Positions 7,553 through 13,355 of a stretch of DNA of 13,355 nt are shown piece by piece. The stretch comes from Thermodesulfovibrionales bacterium (GTDB taxonomy: Bacteria > Nitrospirota > Thermodesulfovibrionia > Thermodesulfovibrionales > SM23-35). The position numbers and the translations under genes are program-made. Each line of letters starts with the position of its first letter. The stretch's first letter is position 1. The notes beneath the pieces are model-generated. The model searched no databases, was not told the origin of the DNA, and worked only from the letters and a program-made list of their open reading frames with translations. The stretch covers positions 1 to 13,355 of the forward strand of contig JAKLQR010000072.1 of the NCBI GenBank assembly GCA_022013235.1, written 5' to 3'.

Positions 7553-7816
7553 ATGAAGCAATTTATCCTGGCAGCTGTTTTTGTATTTATAAGTACCGCA
7601 TCACCCTCTGCACAGACAGTCATAACAGAAGGTACGATTCCGCAACACGCTCCGCAGCATGAATGCAAAGCTGCCTGCGCTCAACCATGGCTTAAGAAGG
7701 CAATAGACCTTTATGATTCACTCTTGAAACATCCGGAGTCAATGACCCCGGTCTCACAGGAAGAGGTCCGGGATAATCTGCAAAAGGCGTATGACTGTCT
7801 CACAAAGAGTCAATAA
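7553..7816 (+). CDS. Small secreted protein with Cys/His motif, function unknown
   Basis: 87 residues with an N-terminal signal peptide (hydrophobic core about 4-15, probable cleavage after the SPSA at 17-20). The ATG follows GAGGAGA with good spacing. The mature part carries H32, H36, C38 and C42 in PQHAPQHECKAACAQ, plus C82 near the end. This could be a disulfide or a metal site. The rest looks helical (AIDLYDSLLKHPES, EEVRDNLQKAYDCL). I do not recognise the family. Placement between a YHS gene and a multicopper oxidase remnant suggests a periplasmic metal-related role, by inference only. Confidence 0.75.
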   Translation: MKQFILAAVFVFISTASPSAQTVITEGTIPQHAPQHECKAACAQPWLKKAIDLYDSLLKHPESMTPVSQEEVRDNLQKAYDCLTKSQ

Positions 7817-7862
7817 CGAAGGAGAGACACAGGGGGAGAAATCCGTGTCCGGATCCGCATAG

Positions 7863-8027
7863 GGAACAGAAAGAAATCGTTTTTCCGCATATGAGGAGGG
7901 GCGCGAATTTATTGCCGATAACCCCGGTGTGTGGTTCCACCACTGCCATAACCTTTATCACATGGAGGCAGTGATGGCGAACCTTGTGAAAGTGCTGCCA
8001 CCGCAATTACGGAAAGGCAGCAGATAA
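7863..8027 (+). pseudogene. Remnant of a multicopper oxidase C-terminus
   Basis: This frame is open from after the TAG at 7860 to the TAA at 8025 but has no start codon before the homology begins. From about 7905 it reads EFIADNPGVWFHHCHNLYHMEAVM, followed by a short tail. That is the C-terminal cupredoxin end of multicopper oxidases (the CopA/laccase-like group), with the HCH copper ligands, the C-x4-H-x4-M type-1 site and the preceding ADNPG-W block. A complete enzyme would be several hundred residues; here only about 40 recognisable residues remain. A possible trace of the preceding domain, GEIRVRIRIGN, lies in another frame at 7835-7867, which would imply deletion plus frameshift; that part is uncertain. 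It sits among metal-related genes, consistent with a decayed copper-resistance cluster. Confidence 0.75.
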
Positions 8028-8039
8028 AAAGGAGGCAAT

Positions 8040-8081
8040 ATGTACGCAGTAGTTTTTCAGAACGGCATTTCAGCCCAATAG
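8040..8081 (+). other. Original start of the SHOCT gene, closed by an in-frame amber codon
   Basis: A strong SD, AAAGGAGG (8028-8035), precedes the ATG at 8040, which opens MYAVVFQNGISAQ and then TAG at 8079-8081. The same frame continues without further stops as GGYGQN directly into the SHOCT protein starting at 8100. The glycine/tyrosine-rich continuation resembles the N-termini of related SHOCT proteins, so the TAG probably replaced a sense codon such as TGG or CAG. Confidence 0.6.
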
Positions 8082-8099
8082 GGCGGCTACGGCCAGAAT

Positions 8100-8348
8100 A
8101 TGGGCCCGGGCATGATGAACTGGGGATATGGCATGGGCTGGTTCATGGGCATCGTGAATATAATTTTCTGGGTGGCGGTTATTGTCGGCGTTATTTATCT
8201 CATCAAGTGGCTTGCCGCTTCATCCAGGCAGGGAGGGGACCAGCCGAAGGCAGAGGATTCAGCAATGGAAATCCTCAGGAAACGCTATGCTGCAGGAGAA
8301 ATAAGCAAAGAGGAGTTTGAAGAGAAGAAAAGGTATCTGGAAAAATAA
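8100..8348 (+). CDS. SHOCT-domain small membrane protein, probably 5'-disrupted
   Basis: 82 residues from the first ATG after the amber codon. A Gly/Met/Trp-rich N-terminus (MGPGMMNWGYGMGWFMG) leads into one transmembrane helix (about 18-39), a polar linker, and a C-terminal SHOCT motif (AMEILRKRYAAGEISKEEFEEKK, about 55-77). SHOCT is a short helical oligomerisation-type domain, and proteins of this shape are frequent beside copper-export and multicopper oxidase genes. No SD precedes the 8100 ATG; the real one serves the ATG at 8040. Expression would need reinitiation 18 nt after the stop or readthrough, unless the TAG is a sequencing error. The conserved C-terminal part is intact. Confidence 0.75.
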   Translation: MGPGMMNWGYGMGWFMGIVNIIFWVAVIVGVIYLIKWLAASSRQGGDQPKAEDSAMEILRKRYAAGEISKEEFEEKKRYLEK

Positions 8349-8376
8349 CGGCAGCCCGAAGGAAAACGGACTGCCG
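8349..8376 (+). terminator. Weak hairpin after the SHOCT gene
   Basis: CGGCAG (8349-8354) pairs with CTGCCG (8371-8376), starting directly after the SHOCT stop. No T-run follows, so an intrinsic terminator is only possible, not shown. Confidence 0.3.
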
Positions 8377-8438
8377 CCAGAATTGTCGATGCTCCTTAAA
8401 AAAATTGAGTCGGATACATGATTGTAAGTTTTCTCACC

Positions 8439-8444
8439 TATAAT
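8439..8444 (+). promoter_or_regulatory. Consensus TATAAT -10 box before the DUF1566 gene
   Basis: A perfect TATAAT lies 15 nt before the TTG proposed as start. No -35 box is visible at 16-18 nt upstream. If used, transcription would begin around 8451, leaving under 10 nt of leader, which suggests a nearly leaderless message or a later start. Confidence 0.35.
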
Positions 8445-8459
8445 CAGTGATTTCATAAA

Positions 8460-9533
8460 TTGCAAACCCTTAATAGAGAGAACAGGATAGATTTCAAAGG
8501 GTATCTTCAAACCGGGCAAAGAACATGTCACGATACGAGCGGACATGAAATCCCCTGTACGGGCAGCGGACAGGATGCTGAATTCAAATGGGGTGTCCCA
8601 TGGCCCGAACCAAGGTTCAGCCAACAGGAGGAGACTGTTCTCGATAACCTTACCGGTCTTGTCTGGACACGAAATGCCAATCTCGCCGAGTTTCCTCTCA
8701 CCTGGACAGAATCCTTAGAATATATCAGGCGCATGAACCGTGAAAAAGTTTTCGGGAACTCAGACTGGAGGCTTCCCAACCGGAGGGAACTCAGGAGCCT
8801 CATAAGTCACCATACAAGTAAGCCTGCCTTGCCTGAAGGACATCCATTTTCCAAGGTTTTCTTCGGGTGGTACTGGACATCTACCACCGCAGCGATAAAC
8901 CCCGCTTATGCGTGGTATATCCACATGGAAGGCGCCCGAATGTTCTATGGGTCCAAGGAGCAAATGTATTTGCTCTGGCCGGTTCGCGGCGAAGGGTATA
9001 GCATTCTCCCGGTTACCGGACAAACGCAATGTTATGATACGAAAGGGAAGATTGTCCCATGTCATAGTTCAGGTCAGGACGGTGAGTTCCGCAATGGAAG
9101 CGAGTGGCCAAGTCCTCGATTTGAAGTCGCCTCTGATATGGTTGTCGACCGTCTCTCCGGTCTATCCTGGCTTAGACATGCAAATCTGACAGGAAGGGAA
9201 GTTACGTGGGAAGGAGCTTTACAGGCTGTAGCAGAATATAATCGGGTATTTCATGGAAGATATATTTGGAGGCTCCCGAACATCAATGAACTGGAATCAT
9301 TAGTCGACTGCAGCATGCACAGCCCTGCGTTGCCAAAAGGGCATCCGTTCATAGATGTCCGGGAAGGGTACTGGTCATCGACGACCAGCATGTTCGGGCC
9401 GGACTGGGCATGGGCGTTCTATCTGACAAAAGGAGCGGTTGGTGTTGGCCAGAAGAGGGGCGCTCATTTTTACGTATGGGCAGTTGGAAATGCTCTGGAA
9501 AATAAGCGTTTTAAAGAAATTTTTGGGGCTTGA
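8460..9533 (+). CDS. Protein of two tandem DUF1566 (Lcl) domains
   Basis: Up to 357 residues, made of two similar repeats (about 18-176 and 186-343). Each opens TGQ-x-x-C-x9-C (C23/C33 and C191/C201), then SGQDGEF-x-x-G, a WP-PRF segment, a DNLTGLVWTRNANL-like segment, WRLPN-x-x-EL, the PALP-GHPF block and a WSSTT-type motif. This is the DUF1566/Lcl C-terminal domain, distantly related to the C-type lectin and FGE folds and usually found in secreted or surface proteins. No signal peptide is visible. The only upstream start in frame is a TTG at 8460, after a TGA at 8448, with no SD, so the true start or a lost N-terminus is unresolved. The next gene is a kinase with an FGE-like domain. No enzymatic role can be assigned. 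Confidence 0.8.
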   Translation: MQTLNRENRIDFKGYLQTGQRTCHDTSGHEIPCTGSGQDAEFKWGVPWPEPRFSQQEETVLDNLTGLVWTRNANLAEFPLTWTESLEYIRRMNREKVFGNSDWRLPNRRELRSLISHHTSKPALPEGHPFSKVFFGWYWTSTTAAINPAYAWYIHMEGARMFYGSKEQMYLLWPVRGEGYSILPVTGQTQCYDTKGKIVPCHSSGQDGEFRNGSEWPSPRFEVASDMVVDRLSGLSWLRHANLTGREVTWEGALQAVAEYNRVFHGRYIWRLPNINELESLVDCSMHSPALPKGHPFIDVREGYWSSTTSMFGPDWAWAFYLTKGAVGVGQKRGAHFYVWAVGNALENKRFKEIFGA

Positions 9534-9584
9534 AGTGAACAAAATACTATGCAGGTTCATGAAGTTTTCTTCCTGCCGGTTTCA

Positions 9585-9613
9585 TTGACAGAATATATAC
9601 CGTCCCCTATACT
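9585..9613 (+). promoter_or_regulatory. Sigma-70-type promoter for the Ser/Thr kinase gene
   Basis: A perfect -35 box TTGACA (9585-9590) and TATACT (9608-9613, five of six) are separated by the optimal 17 nt. Transcription would begin near 9620, about 70 nt before the kinase ATG. It is the best promoter in the window and suggests the kinase is transcribed separately from the DUF1566 gene. Confidence 0.7.
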
Positions 9614-9689
9614 TTTTATGAGAAGTCCAACATGGAACTCAACTGCCTTCTCGAAAGGAAATAATTGACTGCAGCATTGAAAGCTTGAT

Positions 9690-11435
9690 ATGGTTAAAAA
9701 TCTCCTTTTAGCTCCCGGGACCTTACTGAATGATAAGTGGCTTATCATCGATCTTATCGGTACAGGGGGGATGGGAGAGGTTTATTCAGCCCGTCAATTG
9801 AACCTCAATCGTGATGTGGCCATAAAGGTCATTTCGGACGATTTCCTCGATTCGTTTGGAGAAGATGAAAGCGAAAAAGAAAAAAACCTGCAGCGGTTTC
9901 GAAGGGAAGTCCAGACCATGTCGCAGGTCCGGCATCCGAATGTCCTCCAGACCTTTGATTACGGCCAAACCTCAATAGCAAGGGACGATGCGGAAGTTCA
10001 CCTCGAATATATCGTCATGGAATATGTGCCTGGATCCACGCTCAAGTTCACCATGTCCGAAGAGGGGTTTCATGCGAATGAACAACAGATTAAGTCATGG
10101 CTCATAAAATACTTTTTACCCGTCCTCGATGGAGTACAGGCTCTGCATGACGCCGGTATTATTCACAGGGATCTAAAGCCTGACAACATACTCATGGACG
10201 GGGATATTCCGAAAATCGCTGATTTCGGGTTGGCCCGTTCCTTCAGGTTAAAGCCGGTTACCCAGTCTCTGGATATCCACGGGACTATGAACTACATGCC
10301 GTCAGAGCAGTTTATTGATTTCAAACGGGCAGACCAACGGTCTGACATTTATTCTATGGGAAAGATACTGTTCGAGGCTGTATCCGGGAAAACAGCGAAC
10401 GGGAAAGTCCCGTTCAAGGAAGTTGGTTTGGCCAACACGGGGACGCCTTTTCTCCGGAAACTGGACCAGATAATCCGTCTTGCTACTGCGGAAGAGAAAG
10501 AGAAGAGACTCCCGTCAATAGAACAATTCCGCACTTTAATCCTGGAGGCGATACAAGAGACAGAGGCTGAGGCGGTCAGCAAGCCCGCAGAGGGAGAAGG
10601 GCAAATCCGGGCGGCCCGTAAGATACCTCAATGGACCGGACGTGCTGTTGGATTAACCATAGCATTGCTGTTGCTTGTTATCGCAGTCCGTTGGTATATG
10701 AAAGGGCAACTCCTTGAAGAAAAAAAAGAAACGCACCTTCCCCAAGAGCTCTCAGAGGAAAGAGGGCGCGCGCCGGTTTCTGCGGTCCCGCTGAAAGATC
10801 TCCCTAGAATCATGATGAGCGAAGACGGATTAATGATGGTCCGAATCGACGCTCCAAAACCTTTCTATGCAGGCGCACGGGAAATAACTTTCCAGAATTA
10901 CGCAGATTTTCTGAATGAGGTGAAGGAAGAGGTGACTGTTGAAAAGGGAGTGGTCAAGTGGAACAACGAGATATGGCTGCTCATGGGAGAGGGCAAGGAA
11001 CCTTATGAACAAATCATCTATGAGCACAATCGGTTTCATATCCGCGACACCCGCTATGCCTTTCATCCGGTTGTGCGCGTGACCTGGTACGGGGCCACAG
11101 CCTACGCAAGTCACTTCAGAAAGCGGTTGGCTGCTGCGGAGGAATTGAGAGAGGCACTTTTATATCTGGAACATAATACCGCTTCGTTAAAAAAGGAGAA
11201 CAACGAACTGCAGATCAGGACCGGCGAAATAAAAGAATGGGTTTTGAATAAGAGAGAACAGGATAAAACCGGGCCGGGGCTAAGGCCCTCTCAGGAAAAA
11301 TTTCCTTATCAGAGCGGGATATTTTCCAAGCAGCCTTCTCTTGAAAAAGCACATGTCGAAGAACGTTTTCCCTGGGAAGGTTTCAAGGATGTTGGATTCC
11401 GATGCATTTATGATCCGCCTTTGGGGAAAAAATAA
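9690..11435 (+). CDS. Membrane-anchored Ser/Thr protein kinase with degenerate FGE-like C-terminal domain
   Basis: 581 residues. The N-terminal Hanks-type kinase domain (about 17-290) has all catalytic elements: the glycine loop GTGGMGEVY (24-32), K46 in AIK, E73, HRDLKPDN (159-166) with D161, and DFG (178-180), followed by GTMNYMPSEQ where the usual PE reads SE. It should be active and should phosphorylate Ser/Thr in the cytoplasm. A charged linker and one transmembrane helix (about 319-336) follow. The outer part (about 370-576) matches the formylglycine-generating enzyme/SUMF1 pattern in pieces: FQNYADFLNEV, HPVVRVTWYGATAYASHFRKRL, GEIKEW and VGFRCIYD. The central KRLPTEAEW region is replaced by a shorter helical, possibly coiled-coil stretch (480-512), and the only cysteine there is C572, so it is probably a binding, not catalytic, domain. 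The SD is weak. Confidence 0.88.
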   Translation: MVKNLLLAPGTLLNDKWLIIDLIGTGGMGEVYSARQLNLNRDVAIKVISDDFLDSFGEDESEKEKNLQRFRREVQTMSQVRHPNVLQTFDYGQTSIARDDAEVHLEYIVMEYVPGSTLKFTMSEEGFHANEQQIKSWLIKYFLPVLDGVQALHDAGIIHRDLKPDNILMDGDIPKIADFGLARSFRLKPVTQSLDIHGTMNYMPSEQFIDFKRADQRSDIYSMGKILFEAVSGKTANGKVPFKEVGLANTGTPFLRKLDQIIRLATAEEKEKRLPSIEQFRTLILEAIQETEAEAVSKPAEGEGQIRAARKIPQWTGRAVGLTIALLLLVIAVRWYMKGQLLEEKKETHLPQELSEERGRAPVSAVPLKDLPRIMMSEDGLMMVRIDAPKPFYAGAREITFQNYADFLNEVKEEVTVEKGVVKWNNEIWLLMGEGKEPYEQIIYEHNRFHIRDTRYAFHPVVRVTWYGATAYASHFRKRLAAAEELREALLYLEHNTASLKKENNELQIRTGEIKEWVLNKREQDKTGPGLRPSQEKFPYQSGIFSKQPSLEKAHVEERFPWEGFKDVGFRCIYDPPLGKK

Positions 11436-11439
11436 AAAA

Positions 11440-11492
11440 ACGCTTCTTACGCTTATATCTCAATCATAATAATTGACGTAGCGTAAAAGCGT
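11440..11492. repeat. Inverted repeat downstream of the kinase gene
   Basis: ACGCTTCTTACGCT (11440-11453) pairs with AGCGTAAAAGCGT (11480-11492), 13 bp with a single bulged C and a 26-nt AT-rich loop. It starts 4 nt after the kinase stop, after a run of A. It may act as a terminator for the kinase, though no T-run follows the stem. Confidence 0.6.
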
Positions 11493-11513
11493 GTCACATA
11501 TTAAACAGTCTAT

Positions 11514-11688
11514 AGTTATTAACAGTCTCATAATAATAAATACATAAATGATCCCCCTCACCCTTTCCCTCTCCCTCCGGGGGAGAGGGGATTATAGTTA
11601 ATTCCTCCCCCTTGAGGGTCTACGACTCGTAGAGGGGAGGGTTGGGAGAGGGTGAAATATGAATACTATTTTGAGACCGTTAATAACT
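11514..11688. mobile_element. MITE/REP-like palindromic element, about 175 bp
   Basis: The ends form an imperfect terminal inverted repeat. AGTTATTAAC-A-GTCTCA-T-AATA from 11514 matches the reverse complement AGTTATTAAC-G-GTCTCA-A-AATA from 11688, and the inverted symmetry continues inward through CACCCT-type C-rich blocks against GGGAGAGGGTG. Inside are two further hairpins: CCCTCTCCC/GGGAGAGGG (11567-11575 and 11581-11589), and CCTCCCC/GGGGAGG around a palindrome TCTACGACTCGTAGA (11619-11633). No coding capacity is seen. CCCTCACCC-TCTCCC palindromes recur in intergenic DNA of many bacteria. No clear target-site duplication was identified, so mobility is inferred from structure alone. Confidence 0.65.
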
Positions 11689-11748
11689 GTTACGACTAAA
11701 CCCTTTTGAGCCAAACTTAAGAGTGACAATTATTGGTTGAAAGACGCA

Positions 11749-11787
11749 AGCAAGAGGGCGAGGCAATAATTATATCGCCCTCTTGCT
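11749..11787 (-). terminator. Strong hairpin, terminator of the cytochrome operon
   Basis: AGCAAGAGGGCGA (11749-11761) and TCGCCCTCTTGCT (11775-11787) are perfectly complementary over 13 bp, with a 13-nt AT-rich loop. The hairpin lies 13 nt beyond the stop of the minus-strand cytochrome-porin gene. The T-rich tail on that strand is poor (TTGCGTCTTT). It may work in both directions, separating the convergent kinase and cytochrome units. Confidence 0.7.
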
Positions 11788-11800
11788 ATAGTGCAATAAT

Positions 11801-12958
11801 TTAGAAGGCAGCAGCAATCTGGAGGGTAATCCGATTATCTCTCATGACATTATCTGGTTTATCAGTCTGCGTCCAGTATTCTACAAAACCTTTTATATTC
11901 TCCGTGAAATAATATCCCACGTTCAGAGTCAACTCTTTATATTTATCGTTTCCATCATTTTCCTCATAACTGTCAAACCGAATGAGGGGAACGACAAGGG
12001 GTCGTGTGTCTTTTTTCCATACATAAAATGCTTGGGTATACCATGCATTATTATCCTCACTCCCCGATGTCTCCCGGTCGTCCTTTGCATGAAGATATGC
12101 GCCAGTTAATCTAACATTGGAATAATCTACCTGAAGATCGAACCCATAACGGCTAAAGTCCCTCTCTATATCGTCTTCATCCCACTTGCCGGTGATACCA
12201 AATGTACCTAAGGTTAATTCAGGGATGATATCCACTGCAAGCCGGCCATGAAAATTATTTGCATTCTTCCCCTCAGCATCATCGGCAACACCACTAAAAC
12301 CAACACTATAGAATAATTTTCCGAGTGACCTGCCGTATAATGCAATAGTCTGACGGGCAGCACTGAGGGTTCCTTCGTTATCAGCTCCGCCGAATGGATT
12401 GTCGATAACCGAATAGGCGCCTCTTGTCAATTTTCTTTTTTCTGACAATGTATCATAAGGATCTGCCCATAATACCGGCGAATAAGATAATTGGATATTC
12501 AATGCTTTCATCGGATGATATCCAAGAACACCGGTGCTGATCTCAGGCTCAAAATCCTTCTCATCCTCTGCTTCTATCTCAAGAAAACCCGATACATTCT
12601 TATACAATAGCCCAGCTACCATTAGCTCCACTTCATGCAATGCCCTTACTTTCCTGACATCGCTCTTTTTCTCATCATATGGTCGGGATACGATAACCGC
12701 AGCAAGGGGGATATGTTTGTCCCATTGCAGGAAATCGGAAATTACCTCAGTTTGTTCATTGCCGGGGAACTTATAGCCATTTTCCTTAAAGGTCCTCCCC
12801 ACCTGATTCAACTGGGGCCATGCCAAGTGACAACTACCACAGTTCATCTGATACTTTCTTGCAAAGGCCGGGATCGCATTTGAATCTTCCGGAATCAAAG
12901 ATACGCAGAGAAATACCATAGCAGCTATTAATATCGTTATTACGGAAAAACGTCTCAT
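11801..12958 (-). CDS. Monoheme cytochrome c fused to outer-membrane beta-barrel, Cyc2-like
   Basis: 385 residues. A signal peptide (hydrophobic core about 5-21, likely cleavage after the NA at 27-28) is followed by a short heme domain with one CGSCH site (C40, C43, H44) in the context IPAFARKYQMNC...CHLAWPQLNQVGRTFKENGY. From about 80 on, the sequence alternates polar and hydrophobic residues in strand-length blocks with aromatic girdle residues, and it ends in F385, as outer-membrane barrels do. This order (PAFAR, CxxCH, LN-x-x-GR-x-FK-x-x-GY, barrel) resembles Cyc2, the fused cytochrome-porin of iron oxidisers, which moves electrons across the outer membrane. It is shorter than typical Cyc2 (well over 400 residues), so a related uncharacterised family is possible. 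The SD AAGGAGG is well placed, and a small cytochrome c gene lies 55 bp upstream. Confidence 0.72.
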   Translation of the reverse strand: MRRFSVITILIAAMVFLCVSLIPEDSNAIPAFARKYQMNCGSCHLAWPQLNQVGRTFKENGYKFPGNEQTEVISDFLQWDKHIPLAAVIVSRPYDEKKSDVRKVRALHEVELMVAGLLYKNVSGFLEIEAEDEKDFEPEISTGVLGYHPMKALNIQLSYSPVLWADPYDTLSEKRKLTRGAYSVIDNPFGGADNEGTLSAARQTIALYGRSLGKLFYSVGFSGVADDAEGKNANNFHGRLAVDIIPELTLGTFGITGKWDEDDIERDFSRYGFDLQVDYSNVRLTGAYLHAKDDRETSGSEDNNAWYTQAFYVWKKDTRPLVVPLIRFDSYEENDGNDKYKELTLNVGYYFTENIKGFVEYWTQTDKPDNVMRDNRITLQIAAAF

Positions 12959-12985
12959 AATGTCTACCTCCTTTTTTCAGCTTGC

Positions 12986-13000
12986 TCCATCAAAGATGGA
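12986..13000. repeat. Small perfect hairpin between the two cytochrome genes
   Basis: TCCATC and GATGGA (12986-12991 and 12995-13000) form a 6-bp stem with a 3-nt loop, in the leader between the small cytochrome stop and the SD of the cytochrome-porin gene. It could tune expression or stability of the downstream message; this is speculative. Confidence 0.35.
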
Positions 13001-13013
13001 TCCTTACTTCAGG

Positions 13014-13355
13014 CTACTTTGGTTGCATCAGGTTCAAACCCTGTTCAGATGTTATGTATGCGTATAATTCTTTAGCCTGTTTATCCATTATTGTTCCTTG
13101 AGAAAATGGGGGCATAGGTGCGGTTGGATTGCGGATAAAGGCAAGAAAAGTCTGATAATCTGTTAATTTCCGGGAACCTTTTACAGGTTTATCGGGGTTA
13201 ATTATGTTGCCACCATTTTGGTGACAAGCCCGACAATGTGCATTAAATATATCAGCTCCGGCGGACAGCAATGAAGACTGTTGTGATTCTTTACCTTGCA
13301 CTAACCCTGCCACGTCGTATCCAATCTTATCTCCTCCCAGTAATCCTAATAGCCC
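13014..13355 (-). CDS. Monoheme class I cytochrome c, 5' end outside the window
   Basis: The frame is open from the TAG at 13014 to the window edge. A GTG at 13313 would give 99 residues but has no suitably spaced SD and no signal peptide, which a periplasmic c-type cytochrome needs, so the real start is probably beyond 13355. The heme site CRACH is at residues 27-31 of the 99-residue form. The following GGNIINPDKPVKG and IRNPTAPMPPF with likely axial ligand M67 give a c6-like class I fold. It likely shuttles electrons in the periplasm. It sits directly upstream of the Cyc2-like gene, in the same direction, 55 bp away, so the two are probably partners on one message. Confidence 0.82.
   Translation of the reverse strand, partial: GLLGLLGGDKIGYDVAGLVQGKESQQSSLLSAGADIFNAHCRACHQNGGNIINPDKPVKGSRKLTDYQTFLAFIRNPTAPMPPFSQGTIMDKQAKELYAYITSEQGLNLMQPK

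Noticed and set aside
8079..8081. TAG as pyrrolysine or programmed readthrough codon
   Set aside because: No element supporting recoding is seen and other genes here do not use in-frame TAG; mutation or sequence error is simpler.
8460..11435. Diversity-generating retroelement, because DUF1566 and FGE-like domains are related to known variable proteins
   Set aside because: No reverse transcriptase, no template/variable repeat pair and no adenine-biased C-terminal repeat is visible in the window.
11436..11800. CRISPR array or RNA gene in the repeat-rich gap
   Set aside because: The repeats are inverted, not direct with regular spacers, and no tRNA-like or other known RNA fold was recognised.

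Overview
The window comes from a Gram-negative bacterium with a mid-GC genome and genes of mixed age: core metabolism on the left, metal-related and signalling genes in the middle, and c-type cytochromes on the right. A Re-type citrate synthase, c-type cytochromes including an outer-membrane porin-like one, a DUF1566 protein and a Ser/Thr kinase together suggest an anaerobic or microaerophilic lineage such as Nitrospirota (Thermodesulfovibrionia-like) or a deltaproteobacterial relative. This placement is an inference from gene content; the window has no rRNA or other marker that settles it.

Left part (1-3921, minus strand). A likely operon runs right to left: a Re-citrate synthase-like enzyme of the homocitrate/isopropylmalate synthase superfamily, an isocitrate dehydrogenase 7 nt downstream, a CNNM/CorC-type CBS membrane protein, and the first 31 codons of malate dehydrogenase, cut by the window edge. 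The enzymes give malate to oxaloacetate, citrate formation, and isocitrate to 2-oxoglutarate (aconitase not in view). That neighbourhood is the best argument that the synthase makes citrate rather than homocitrate or isopropylmalate.

Centre-left (4165-7210, plus strand), divergent from the above: fabG, acpP, fabF, rnc, the usual fatty-acid synthesis to RNase III block, without fabD/fabH/plsX upstream. Four perfect heptamer copies lie between fabG and the acpP ribosome binding site.

Centre (7211-8376, plus). A small metal-handling cluster shows signs of decay: a YHS-domain protein, a secreted Cys/His-containing small protein, a previously unannotated C-terminal remnant of a multicopper oxidase (HCHNLYHMEAVM type-1 copper motif, no start), and a SHOCT-domain membrane protein whose well-placed ribosome binding site and first ATG are separated from the rest by an in-frame amber codon.

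Centre-right (8460-11435, plus). A protein made of two tandem DUF1566 (Lcl) repeats, then, behind a near-consensus sigma-70 promoter, a membrane-anchored Hanks-type Ser/Thr kinase whose C-terminal domain looks like a degenerate formylglycine-generating-enzyme (FGE) domain. DUF1566 and FGE-like domains are both related to the C-type lectin fold.

Right (11436-13355). A 365-bp gene-free stretch holds a hairpin (11440-11492), a MITE/REP-like element with long terminal inverted repeats (11514-11688) and a strong 13-bp-stem terminator (11749-11787). Beyond it, on the minus strand, lie a small monoheme cytochrome c (5' end outside the window) and a monoheme cytochrome fused to a predicted outer-membrane beta-barrel, resembling the Cyc2 family used for extracellular electron transfer.
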